Below are positions 32,332 through 39,611 of a stretch of DNA of 64,000 bases, piece after piece; position 1 is the first letter of the stretch; the number at the start of each line of letters is the position of its first letter. A program made the translations under genes and the position numbers. Location: positions 5,456,001-5,520,000 of the forward strand of contig NZ_VFPO01000001.1 in the NCBI RefSeq assembly GCF_006716765.1, given 5' to 3'. Source of the DNA: Actinomadura hallensis. GTDB lineage: Bacteria; Actinomycetota; Actinomycetes; Streptosporangiales; Streptosporangiaceae. The notes under the pieces are model-generated. The model did no database searches. It was not told where the DNA came from and saw only the letters and a list, made by a program, of their open reading frames with translations.

Positions 32332-33254
32332 TCAGGCGGCGATGGCTGCTTTTTCGTGTTCGGCGTGAGCTTCGCATGGAGGCCGGTAGCCCAGTGCCGA
32401 GTGAAGCCGTCGCCGATTGTACCAGAATTCGATGTACCGGGTGATGTCCTGCCGTGCCGCTTCCCTGGTGGGATAGGTGGTGCGGGAGACCAGTTCGTTC
32501 TTGAGCACTCCGAAAAACGATTCGGCCATTGCGTTATCGAAACACGATCCGCTTTGCCCGGCCGAACGCCACAGGCCCAGTTCGGCGAGAACGGAGGCGT
32601 ACTCGTCAGACAGATAATTACTGCCGCGGTCGGAGTGGAAGATGGCCTGGTCGGCGAGTTTCCGGTTGCGGGCGGCGTTGCGGATCGCGCGGGTGATCAG
32701 CGGGGTGCGGTAATGGTCTCCCATCGCGTATCCGATGACTTCTTTGGTGCAGCAGTCGATGACCGTCGCCAGATACAGCCACCCTTCCATGGTGGGAATG
32801 TAGGTGATGTCGCCGACCAGTTTTTGTCCCGGTGCGGGGGCGGTGAAGTCCCGGCCGACCAGATCGGGCACCACCGTGGCGTCGGGCCGGGTCAGGCCGC
32901 GCCGGCGGGGGCGGGCCTGACAGGGCACCAGACCCATCAGCCGCATCAGCCGGCGCACCAGCTCCGGGCGGGCCCGCACGTCCCACCGCTGCAGCTGGGC
33001 GTGCACGCGCCGGTGGCCGTAGGTGCCGTTCGACAATTCGAACGCCTTGCCGATCACGGCCTTGAGGTGCTCGCGTCGCTGGGCGGTCGCCGAGTCCGGA
33101 CGCGAACGCCATTCGTAGTACCCCGAGCGGGACACGTTCAGCAGACGGCACATGAACGTCACCGGATAGGCGTACTCCGCGGTGTCGAGTCGCATTTCCT
33201 CGATGAACTCGTACTTGCCCTCTACCGGGCATCCTTCGCGAAGTACGCTGCGGC
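32332..33254 (-). CDS. IS3-family transposase OrfB (made by -1 frameshift)
   Basis: OrfB carries the retroviral-type integrase core. The DDE residues are in LVGDITYIPT (first Asp), AIFHSDRGSNY (second Asp) and FDNAMAESFFGVLKNEL (Glu), followed by YIEFWYNRRRLHSALGYRPP. An internal ATG at 33195 gives a 287-residue protein. The frame remains open upstream through EGCPVEGKYEFIEEM to the slippery run, as in fused OrfAB proteins of this family. The transposase probably acts as the OrfAB fusion. Confidence 0.92.
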
Positions 33255-33512
33255 TTTTTTCAAGAAGGAGTTCTCCATCTCCAACTCACGGTTACGCCGC
33301 TCCAGCTCCTTGAGCCGCGCCCGCTCACCCGCGTTCAACTCCGCATCCGCGGCCGGCTCCTGCCGCTCCTTGTGCTTTTTCACCCAGGTTCGCAGGGTTT
33401 CCGGGTTCAGATCGAGCTCACGAGCGATCTCCGCGATCGTCTTACTCGACTTGAGTGCGATCTGCACGGCTTCCTCACGGAATTCCGGTGAGTATTTACT
33501 GGGTGGCGCCAC
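33222..33512 (-). CDS. IS3-family OrfA (helix-turn-helix protein)
   Basis: The 96-residue OrfA has the transposase_8 helix-turn-helix (KYSPEFREEAVQIALKSSKTIAEIARELDLNPETLRTWVKKHK). A leucine-zipper-like coiled coil follows (ERARLKELERRNRELEMENSFLKKAAAYF). It binds the terminal repeats and regulates transposition. Near its end the mRNA contains six A residues and a G (33260-33254), where ribosomes can slip by -1 into orfB. Confidence 0.92.
   Translation of the reverse strand: MAPPSKYSPEFREEAVQIALKSSKTIAEIARELDLNPETLRTWVKKHKERQEPAADAELNAGERARLKELERRNRELEMENSFLKKAAAYFAKDAR
33254..33260 (-). other. Programmed -1 frameshift site of the IS3 element
   Basis: The mRNA reads AAAAAAG here, and a -1 shift joins orfA directly to the open orfB frame. 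This is the usual position of the slip in IS3 elements. Confidence 0.65.
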
Positions 33513-33573
33513 TTCTTCTTCCTCGTTTCCTGTCTACAAGGGATCCTATTGGGTCCCTGTCCGGAAACCTCGA

Positions 33574-33780
33574 GGCACCTCAGACATCCGATCCGGTGCC
33601 GCCTTGGCCCGCACCATTCCATACCTGGAAGCCACCGGCCTGTACGTCGATCTAGAGTTCTGGCAGGGCGAGGCAGGCGCGTCGTGCTGCCAGCCCGAGT
33701 GCAACGACCAGGGCGGCAGGGCTGCCCTGGGCAGCTGGGACGGACTGGCGCCGGACGGGCCGTTCACCATCCACGTCTGA
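33574..33780 (+). pseudogene. 3' fragment of an unknown gene next to the IS3 element
   Basis: The open frame entering from the IS edge reads ALARTIPYLEATGLYVDLEFW, then a cysteine pair in ASCCQPECND and a C-terminus LGSWDGLAPDGPFTIHV. Codon bias is that of a real gene and the end is normal, but no start exists outside the insertion. It is probably the 3' part of a gene cut by the IS element. A convincing 5' half on the other side was not found. The function is unknown; it lies eight bases before the phosphotransferase pseudogene. Confidence 0.5.
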
Positions 33781-33788
33781 GGAGTCTC

Positions 33789-34320
33789 ATGCGCAGCGAC
33801 CGGACCGCCCTGCCGCCCGAACTGCTCGACGCGATCACGGCGAACACCGGCCCGATCCGCCAGGTCGTGCCCGCACCCGCGGGGAATCACGCCGCTGTCG
33901 CCGCCACCGTGCACGGTGCCGCCAACCGGACGTTCGTGAAGGCGTCACGGAAGCTCTCGCCGGACTGTGAGGGCCCTGAGGTCCGGTCGCTGCGCAACGA
34001 AGCCCGCATCCTGCCGCACGTGGGCGCGCTAGGCCCGCAGCTGCACTGGACCGTCGACGCGGGCGCCTGGTTCGCGATCGGGATGGAGCACGTGCGAGCT
34101 GGGGCTGCTGATGCCTTGGCTGCTCAAGGCGGGACATTCGCCCGCCGACGCGGAGGTGTGGCTGGCGCAGTTCCCGTCCTGGACGGCCGCCGACCCCGCC
34201 CACCTCGACCTGTTCTCGCATGTCTTCGCCGAGCGGTGGCGCAGCCGCGCCCAAGCTCCCGATAGCCCCGAGTGGGTGGCGCTGCCGACCTCACCCGGCG
34301 ATGGGCCGAATACCGGCGAG
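33789..34320 (+). pseudogene. Aminoglycoside phosphotransferase-type gene with internal deletion and frameshift
   Basis: The reading frame starts normally (GAGGAG site, ATG 33789) and gives a phosphotransferase N-lobe: IRQVVPAPAGNHAAVAATVHG, RTFVKAS with the ATP-contacting Lys, and LRNEARILPHVGALGPQLHW. After about 34096 the frame loses sense. The C-terminal piece appears in another frame at 34105-34300 (LLKAGHSPADAEVWLAQFPSW, then LFSHVFAERW). The catalytic HxDxxxxN and DxD region is absent, so the gene is dead. Confidence 0.7.
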
Positions 34321-34434
34321 GTCCGGGATGACTTGCTGAGCACGACAAGAACGTCTTCGCGCCTCCCCCAGGTGCGAAGGAGCGTTCGCCTGCCAAGCGG
34401 CCGCGGGTATGGCACTGCGGAGGCTCGACTGAGG

Positions 34435-34494
34435 TCGTAGCTGTACGTCGCTGTTGTACGGCACCAACAGGTCCGGTTCCCGCGATGGAAACCG
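34435..34494 (+). repeat. Relic of an AICE integrase 3' end
   Basis: By eye, 50 of 60 bases match 50881-50940, the stretch that ends the integrase gene of the intact element and starts its terminator. The relic keeps the in-register TAG, the GCTGTAC-type repeats and the hairpin-like arm. No att sequence adjoins it. It marks a former or rearranged element. Confidence 0.65.
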
Positions 34495-34759
34495 CCCTGG
34501 TGATCATCGGGTGTCCCCCCGGAGAACACAACGGACCGCCGAGGAAATCCGAAGCGTCGACCAAAGCGCTCCGCAATTGAGGGATCTGAACTAATGAACC
34601 CTCAATGCCAACTACCTACCCGTCCGAGGTCCCTGCCTCTTCTTGCTGGCACAGGTGTGGTGCAAGTGGTCCTTGGATGGCGCGTTGCGGTACAGCAGTA
34701 CTGCTCCGTACCGCTCGGCTCGGGGGTCATGTCATTCGTGTGACCTGCGGCGACTGTGG
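34495..34759. other. Gene-free interval with palindromic repeat
   Basis: No gene is visible. An imperfect palindrome at 34687-34714 (outer arms GCGGTAC and GTACCGC, inner core GCAGTACTGC) resembles the GTAC-containing repeats near both ends of the AICE, which supports a mobile-element origin. Confidence 0.4.
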
Positions 34760-34951
34760 TCAGGGCACGTCGTGCGCACCGCGCTTGATGGCGGCGGCCA
34801 GTTCACGGAAGCGCTCGGCCGGAAGCGTGATGTGGGGGCCGCTGGGGTTCTTGCTGTCGCGCATGCCGATGTTTCCGGAGAGGTTCGCAACCTCCACGCA
34901 GTTGGACTGCGCGCCCGTACCACTGCGCTTCGCCTTGCGCCACTGGGTCAT
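34760..34951 (-). CDS. DUF397 family small protein
   Basis: The 63-residue protein shows the DUF397 pattern WRKAKRSG, NCVEVA, MRDSKNPSGPHITLPAERFRELAAAIK. In actinomycetes these small proteins are encoded beside XRE regulators of the type found here and are thought to act with them as paired regulatory or toxin-antitoxin-like systems. The start ATG overlaps the stop of the XRE gene by four bases. Confidence 0.92.
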   Translation of the reverse strand: MTQWRKAKRSGTGAQSNCVEVANLSGNIGMRDSKNPSGPHITLPAERFRELAAAIKRGAHDVP

Positions 34952-35760
34952 GTGTACTTCTCCAGTTCGGCTTTCAGGAGGGCCCGTGTCGGGCCGACCG
35001 GGGCGGCCATGTCACTGACCAAGTCGTACCTTACTGCCACTTCTTGCACATCAAACGGGTCCATGAGGAAGCGACCACGCGTCGCCGCTTCGGTGTAGGC
35101 CAGATCCCGGTCCCCAACCGTGAGGAGCACGAAGGGGCCGTCGAGCCCCGGATGCGCGCCCGCGTCCTTCTCCACAACCCGGATGCTGACGTGGGGCAGC
35201 TCGCTCAGCTCGATCAGCCGAGCGATCTGACCGCGCATGACCTCGGCGCCTCCCACCACCTGTTCGACCGCTGCCCAGCTGAGCAGTGCCGTCACCCTGG
35301 GCGGCTTCGGCCTGTCGAACACGGCTGCTTGCCGTGCGAGTCGCCGCTCAAGACTCGATTGGGGGTCGTCCGCAGTGCCGGCGCTCAGGGCGGCACGCGC
35401 GTAGTCCGGCGTCTGGAAGAGGCCAGGGACGACGGACGTCTCCCACATCCTGATCCGTGATGCACGAGCCTCGAACTCGGCCAACTCCACCAGCCAGTCA
35501 CCGTCGTCGGCACGCTGAGCGAACCCGATCAGGGCCGTGAACATGCCGTTCGTGTTCCACGTTCGGTCGATGATCTCCGCATGCTCCAGCTTGAGCCGGA
35601 GCCGGTTCGACTCGTATCTGGAAACAGTGGAACGGTCACAGCCGAGTAGGTCGGCGAGAGCCTGCCCGGACATCTGGTGCGCTTCGCGGTAGCGGCGCAG
35701 GTGAACGGCGATGAAGTGCCAAATTGACCTTGCCGGGTCCAGTGTCTCCCGCGCATACAT
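34948..35760 (-). CDS. XRE-family regulator with DUF5753 (Scr1-type) C-terminus
   Basis: The 270-residue protein has a helix-turn-helix at about 22-60 (LRRYREAHQMSGQALADLLGCDRSTVSRYES). A DUF5753 effector domain follows (AFE-like SRIRMWETSVVPGLFQTPDYARA, then ELPHVSIRVVEKDAGAHPGLDGPFVLL). It is co-expressed with the overlapping DUF397 gene and is divergent from an ATP-binding anti-sigma-like gene, the standard triad in Streptomyces and relatives. GGGAGG precedes the ATG. A 12-bp palindrome 24 bases upstream may be its operator. Confidence 0.93.
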   Translation of the reverse strand: MYARETLDPARSIWHFIAVHLRRYREAHQMSGQALADLLGCDRSTVSRYESNRLRLKLEHAEIIDRTWNTNGMFTALIGFAQRADDGDWLVELAEFEARASRIRMWETSVVPGLFQTPDYARAALSAGTADDPQSSLERRLARQAAVFDRPKPPRVTALLSWAAVEQVVGGAEVMRGQIARLIELSELPHVSIRVVEKDAGAHPGLDGPFVLLTVGDRDLAYTEAATRGRFLMDPFDVQEVAVRYDLVSDMAAPVGPTRALLKAELEKYT

Positions 35761-35783
35761 GGTGCCTCCCGTGTGTTGCGGAC

Positions 35784-35795
35784 CGTTCCGGAACG
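35784..35795. promoter_or_regulatory. Palindrome in the XRE/ATP-binding divergent gap
   Basis: CGTTCCGGAACG is a perfect 12-bp palindrome in the 104-bp divergent gap. A partial copy (CGTTCCGAAGG) lies at 35846-35856 beside the plus-strand start. The pair is a plausible operator set for the XRE regulator. TTGACA at 35824-35829 may be a -35 element for the plus-strand gene. Confidence 0.5.
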
Positions 35796-35864
35796 TAGCG
35801 AGCGTAGTTCGAGACGAGCACCCTTGACAGCCAAAGCACCGGAGACGTTCCGAAGGTGGTAGCG

Positions 35865-36332
35865 ATGCCCGCACCGGCCCCCGCCCCCGAAATCCCTACT
35901 CTCGTCCTCGATCCCACCGACCGCGCACCTGCTCTTGCGCGGGAGTTTCTCGCTGCGCAATTCCGCGAGTGGGACTCTCCCGACGACTACGTGGGACGCG
36001 TGGTCGTATGCGAACTGGTGACCAACGCCTATCAGCACGGGGCGGGCCCGATCATCGTTCGCGTCTTCCGCGACGCACGCGCAGACCTAGCGGTCATCGA
36101 AGTGTGGGATCAAGGGGACGGCATTCCGGTAGTCGGCCCAGAGGACTTCACGGCCATGTCGGGCCGAGGCCTCTTACTGCTGTCGCAGCTCGTCCATGCC
36201 TGGGGAACACGGCCCATCTCGGAAGGCGGGAAGATCGTATGGGCCAAGTGCGCCCTTCGAACGTCCAGTTCGGGCGGTACGTCTTGCGCTGGAGGACGTA
36301 CCGGGGCGGCACTACAGCAGAGAGGTACCTGA
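35865..36332 (+). CDS. HATPase_c anti-sigma-like ATP-binding protein
   Basis: The 155-residue protein is a single RsbW-like ATPase fold: RVVVCELVTNAYQHG (N-box), AVIEVWDQGDGIPVV, and MSGRGLLLLSQLVHAWG (G-box). Such proteins accompany XRE/DUF397 pairs in actinomycetes and may regulate sigma factors. The last 25 residues (TSSSGGTSCAGGRTGAALQQRGT) follow the usual family end at KIVWAKC and may be read-through after a lost stop. AAGG lies eight bases before the chosen ATG. Confidence 0.85.
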   Translation: MPAPAPAPEIPTLVLDPTDRAPALAREFLAAQFREWDSPDDYVGRVVVCELVTNAYQHGAGPIIVRVFRDARADLAVIEVWDQGDGIPVVGPEDFTAMSGRGLLLLSQLVHAWGTRPISEGGKIVWAKCALRTSSSGGTSCAGGRTGAALQQRGT

Positions 36333-36751
36333 ACCTCTTGGCCGTGCCACTTGAGCCGCGGGGCTGGCGTCTGATCCGGCTGTACCGCTCACAGGGCTTC
36401 CCCCTCCCTGGGCTGTGGGTCTACGCCAGCGGTCCGGACGATCACGTCGGCCTCGGCGTCGTCGTCCTAGCGGTCTCCGGCGTACCGGTGTTCCCACCGG
36501 TCTCTAACGTCGAAAGCGGCGGTGCTCCTGGTCGTTGTCGCGTGGAGGTGGGGCCCGTGCGGGACGGGGCGAGGCGTTCAGCGCAGATCGACCTCGATGC
36601 CGTGTTCGGTGAGCATCTCCATGAGGGTGTCGAAGGTGACGGCTGGCGCGTGTTGATGATGGTCGTGGCCCGGGATGAGGTGTTGGCGGGCCACCGCCGA
36701 GTGATTCCAGACCAGTCGGAAAGGAGCCGAAGCGCCCCACTCCCCGCGTAG
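36239..36751 (+). CDS. Hypothetical protein downstream of the ATP-binding gene
   Basis: A frame starting at an ATG within the end of the previous gene encodes GRYVLRWRTYRGGTTAERYLNLLAVPLEPRGWRLIRLY, then PLPGLWVYASGPDDHVGLGVVVLAV. It has realistic codon bias to about 36500. This resembles small proteins that follow ATP-binding genes in other actinomycetes. Beyond that point it runs antisense to the barstar-type gene for 174 bases, so the true end may have been lost. The product and the exact start are uncertain. Confidence 0.4.
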   Translation: MGQVRPSNVQFGRYVLRWRTYRGGTTAERYLNLLAVPLEPRGWRLIRLYRSQGFPLPGLWVYASGPDDHVGLGVVVLAVSGVPVFPPVSNVESGGAPGRCRVEVGPVRDGARRSAQIDLDAVFGEHLHEGVEGDGWRVLMMVVARDEVLAGHRRVIPDQSERSRSAPLPA

Positions 36752-37843
36752 GCAGTCGGCGAGGGCGTCCAGGTTCCAGCCGAAGTAGCCGCCTGGGCCG
36801 TTGATCGCCTCACCGATGGCGCAGTAGAAACCCTCGATGTCGGTGATGAAGCGGCCGTCGAGGTGAAAGACGGCTCCGGCGGGCTGGTCGGAGCTGCGGC
36901 GGTGGTGGGCCAGCGCGACACCGGCCCACTCGTGCCGCAGCGTCCGGTCATAGCGTGCCCACAGGTTGCGGGTGGTGAGCCGTCCGGTGAACCACAGGTC
37001 CAGGATGCTGCGGGTTCCGGCTGGGCGTGGTTCACCTGCGTCGAGGGCGATGGTGACGTCGAGGAGGCCGGTGTCGAGTGTGGACGGGACGCTCGACACG
37101 AGCGTGCCGGACACGGCACCGGAGATCAGGGGCACCGCGGAGCCGTCGGCGGTGACCGGTCCCACCTCCGCTGACACTCGGCGGCGGCGCAGGCTGGCCT
37201 TCGTTGTCTGGTGCGCTGAGGCGATCGCGGCCCGCAGCGGTGGTTCGGGGCGGCAGCCGAGCAGGGTGATGTGCGGTACCGGCGGCGGAGCGGGTTCGCG
37301 GAAGAGGCCGGTGATGTCGATGCACGTGCCGCATGGTGCGCCGTCCGGATCGCTCAGCACGAATCCGGTGAGGTCATCGGGACGGGCGACTGCGTCGGTA
37401 CGGTCGTCCACATCGACCAAGCCCTCCAAGTCGATGTCGAGGCATCCCGGCGCGGTCTGCGACGGTCGGTGGTCCAGAACGGTCACGTCCAGCAACTGCT
37501 CACCGACCCAGCCGCGCCGCGCCGCAGGGTCATCGGGTCTGGCCGACAGCCACAGGTTGCCCAGCCACGCCCATTCGGTCTCTGCCGTCCTGGACGCCCT
37601 GTCGTTGAGCAGCGAGGCGAGTGCGCCGTCCGCCACGCAACTCAGCAGGGTGAAGCGTTCCCGCGGCCGGGGTGGCAGATCGACGAACAGCCCGTCTATG
37701 TCGGCGCACAACGCCACGGCGTCCTCGCCGGGATACTGCGGCGTGCCGATGTGTCCGACGAGCAGCCAACGCGGCGGAACCCGCCGATCCCAGGCCCACC
37801 GCCGCTGCCACGGATCGTCGGCTCGGCCCAGGAGGTCGGTCAT
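36578..37843 (-). CDS. Barstar-domain protein with long N-terminal region
   Basis: The 421-residue protein ends in a barstar-like domain (about 325-421; FYCAIGEAINGPGGYFGWNLDALADCLRGEWG, then FRLVWNHSAVAR, and a C-terminal helix). Barstar domains inhibit barnase-type ribonucleases. The 320-residue N-terminal region is unusual: it contains two similar segments (PRERFTLLSCVADGALASLL and VPHITLLGCRPEPPLRAAI), suggesting a duplicated module. No ribonuclease gene lies next to it. It may be an orphan immunity protein in this fragment-rich strip. Confidence 0.72.
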   Translation of the reverse strand: MTDLLGRADDPWQRRWAWDRRVPPRWLLVGHIGTPQYPGEDAVALCADIDGLFVDLPPRPRERFTLLSCVADGALASLLNDRASRTAETEWAWLGNLWLSARPDDPAARRGWVGEQLLDVTVLDHRPSQTAPGCLDIDLEGLVDVDDRTDAVARPDDLTGFVLSDPDGAPCGTCIDITGLFREPAPPPVPHITLLGCRPEPPLRAAIASAHQTTKASLRRRRVSAEVGPVTADGSAVPLISGAVSGTLVSSVPSTLDTGLLDVTIALDAGEPRPAGTRSILDLWFTGRLTTRNLWARYDRTLRHEWAGVALAHHRRSSDQPAGAVFHLDGRFITDIEGFYCAIGEAINGPGGYFGWNLDALADCLRGEWGASAPFRLVWNHSAVARQHLIPGHDHHQHAPAVTFDTLMEMLTEHGIEVDLR

Positions 37844-38359
37844 AACCCCCGACCGTACCGGCGACCAAGAATCTCCTCCCGCACGCAGGGTCCGTTGCAG
37901 ACGGCACACCTCTCAGTCGTTGACAGCCCCTGTGCGTGCCGAACGCCGCTGTCCCGCAAGCCAGAACATCCACTCGTCGACCCATCCAGCCGATGCCCAG
38001 GGTCAGCATCGAGCGCCCGCATCGCGGCAGAAGAGTGTGTTGGAACGAAAGCGGGTGCGTGCTTGGGGGCAATGGCCACTGTGGCCAAGGTCGCTGCGCT
38101 CGTTGGCGGGCTGTTCGTCGGCAACATCACCGACCGGGCACGCGTCGGCCGATCATCGCCGAGGCGGTTGTCCCATTTCGGTGGCTTGGGCATCTCAGTG
38201 CACAACGCCAGGTGGCGCGTGCCAAGCCCCCGTCGAGGCGTGGCCAGGTCGCGCACGAAGGCCGAGCGCTAACGTCCCGCATTTCGGATGGCCGACACAG
38301 GGCTTGCCGGCGTGTCATCTGGTGCCGGTCGGTCTTGATGACAAGTCGATGACAAACGA
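37844..38359. other. Gene-free interval left of the AICE
   Basis: About 516 bases show no frame with family resemblance. Frames exist but have shadow-like composition (runs of Arg, Pro and Ala). No tRNA or repeat is seen until the palindrome at 38360. Confidence 0.45.
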
Positions 38360-38399
38360 TCAAGGGCCTGATCGGAGCATGCTCCGATCAGGCCCTTGA
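38360..38399 (-). terminator. 40-bp perfect palindrome, former terminator of tRNA-Ala
   Basis: Positions 38360-38379 and 38380-38399 are perfect reverse complements, with AAGGGCCTGATCGGAGC as the core of each arm. It lies 12 bases outside attL, where the transcript of the original tRNA would have ended. After integration it is cut off from the tRNA by 12.5 kb. Confidence 0.7.
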
Positions 38400-38411
38400 C
38401 CTGGGAATCCC

Positions 38412-38457
38412 GGGTGGAGCTGAGGGGATTTGAACCCCTGACCCCCTCGATGCGAAC
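38412..38457. repeat. attL: 46-bp direct repeat, 3' part of tRNA-Ala
   Basis: These 46 bases are identical to 50952-50997. They correspond to the tRNA-Ala(CGC) sequence from the anticodon loop to the 3' end plus three bases. This is the usual att core of tRNA-integrating actinomycete elements. Confidence 0.92.
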
Positions 38458-38544
38458 CACCGGCACACCCCAAGTCACCGCGCCCTACCCCAGCTACACC
38501 GTGCGCCGAGGTGTGATCACGTAAGCCACTGTGAGCCCCTGTTG

Positions 38545-38695
38545 CGGTACTCCGCTGCTGTACGGCAATGCGCCACGAGCGGTTCATTACGAGTCTGACG
38601 AGCAAGATCCACACCCGTCCAGACTCGTCCGCTGACCTGCTGGGTCACCCTCCCGGAGGCCCCTAGGTTCCACCTTCGTCCAGGCCCGTCCAGAC
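38545..38695. repeat. Repeat-rich left end of the AICE
   Basis: At 38545-38567, 20 of 23 bases match the GCTGTAC-type repeat at 50887-50909 beside the integrase. Three copies of CGTCCAG(A/G)C follow at 38616, 38677 and 38687, and GTTAGCA occurs twice just after. These short repeats close to attL are candidate integrase or excisionase arm sites. No gene is visible in 38458-38877. Confidence 0.5.
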
Positions 38696-38745
38696 CCGCT
38701 GTTAGCACCCGCGTTAGCAAGCCCGAAATCCCCGCGCCGACCGGT

Positions 38746-38814
38746 CCGGGGTGCTCGTTCGCGCGAACGGCGACCAAGGTGTGACAGACCGTCTCGCGCG
38801 AACGAGTGCCCCGG
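38746..38814. repeat. Long inverted repeat with 21-bp arms
   Basis: The arms 38746-38766 and 38794-38814 pair at 19 of 21 positions, including a perfect 13-bp core CTCGTTCGCGCGA, around a 27-base loop. It is in the gene-free left end of the AICE. It could be a transfer or replication site, or a transcription barrier. Confidence 0.6.
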
Positions 38815-38827
38815 CTCGCGGGGGGCT

Positions 38828-38845
38828 GGGGGCTGCGAAGCCCCC
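38828..38845 (-). terminator. GCGA-tetraloop hairpin after the small membrane gene
   Basis: GGGGGCT and AGCCCCC form a 7-bp perfect stem around a GCGA tetraloop, 33 bases beyond the stop of the minus-strand gene at 38878. It is a likely terminator. Confidence 0.55.
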
Positions 38846-38877
38846 GCTTCGGGCACGCCCAACCTGTTTGATCCCGA

Positions 38878-39057
38878 TTACACAGGTTGAGTCGGGGGTC
38901 CTCCCTTGCCAAGGGTGTAACCCGTGACGATCCCACTCAGCTCCGCCACGATGACGTGGACGTCGGACGCGCCCATGCCCAATACAGTGAGGACGATGAT
39001 CAATACTGCCATCACAACGAGTATCGGCATCGGGCCAGAGGAAGACGGTACGCTCAC
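38878..39057 (-). CDS. Small membrane protein of the AICE
   Basis: The 59-residue product has one hydrophobic helix (PILVVMAVLIIVLTVLGMG) followed by a polar tail ending GKGGPPTQPV. The GTG start has AAGGAG seven bases ahead; an upstream GTG in frame lacks a site. It is unrecognised. A 13-bp inverted repeat in its leader suggests regulation. Being the outermost gene on the attL side, it may be cargo rather than part of the transfer machinery. Confidence 0.6.
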   Translation of the reverse strand: MSVPSSSGPMPILVVMAVLIIVLTVLGMGASDVHVIVAELSGIVTGYTLGKGGPPTQPV

Positions 39058-39080
39058 CAAGAGACTCCTTGTGGGTCGCA

Positions 39081-39128
39081 CCGCGCAAGCAGGTCGTCTC
39101 CGGCCAAGGAATGTTCCTGCTTGCGCGG
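39081..39128. repeat. 13-bp inverted repeat upstream of the small membrane gene
   Basis: CCGCGCAAGCAGG (39081-39093) and its exact complement (39116-39128) flank a 22-base loop. The dyad lies 24 bases upstream of the GTG start and could be an operator or an attenuator hairpin. Confidence 0.55.
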
Positions 39129-39611
39129 CCTATTTCTGCATCAGGAATCGTACGCGCTTCGGGCTGCCTTCCTCAGGCAACAGTTCGAGCAAACCGGACA
39201 CCGCGCCACCTTCGCGACCTGCGCCGCACGTAAAACAATACGTTAATTTCATGTCACCGCTGTTCAGAGGCACTAGTTGCTTGAAGTGTGATCTACGACA
39301 CATTTTATGTACCCAATCTGATCAATCGCTCTACCGCGACTACGGATGGTCAAGCAAGACTGCTAGGTGATTGACCAATTGGCAGGTCAGAGGCGCCGTG
39401 TCACAGTACGCGCGTGGCGGAATTGCATCACAGCCACGTCTACGTGAGATGAAGCGGTACCGAGGCGTGGCCGGGCGGCCGGGGCGGGTCGGCCCGGAGA
39501 GGCCGCATGCCCGGCCCGGACCGCCCGGCCGGCGGCCCGCGTCAGCGGGGCGCCCTTGAAGACGTAGAGAAAGTTCTCATCCGGCAAGGGGCCTGGGTTG
39601 CTGACCTGGGG
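39129..39611. other. Gene-free interval with AT-rich patch
   Basis: No gene is recognised. About 39225-39375 is much less GC-rich than anything else in the window and includes ACGTAAAACAATACGTTA-like sequence. It passes abruptly into very GC-rich sequence at 39470-39560. This could be an origin, a promoter region or recently acquired DNA. Confidence 0.45.

Larger units (their letters stand above)
32301..33567 (-). mobile_element. Complete IS3-family insertion sequence
   Basis: A 1,267-bp element is bounded by 13-bp perfect terminal inverted repeats, TTTCCGGACAGGG at 32301-32313 and its complement at 33555-33567. CCTCG occurs immediately right of the element (33568-33572) and at 32293-32297 on the left, a candidate target duplication offset by three bases. 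Inside are overlapping orfA and orfB in the usual -1 arrangement. Both frames are intact, so it may be active. Confidence 0.85.

Noticed and set aside
37844..38359. Possible small membrane gene starting MATVAKVAALVGGLFVGN
   Set aside because: Only the first 20 residues look plausible; the remainder is shadow-like and no ribosome site precedes it.
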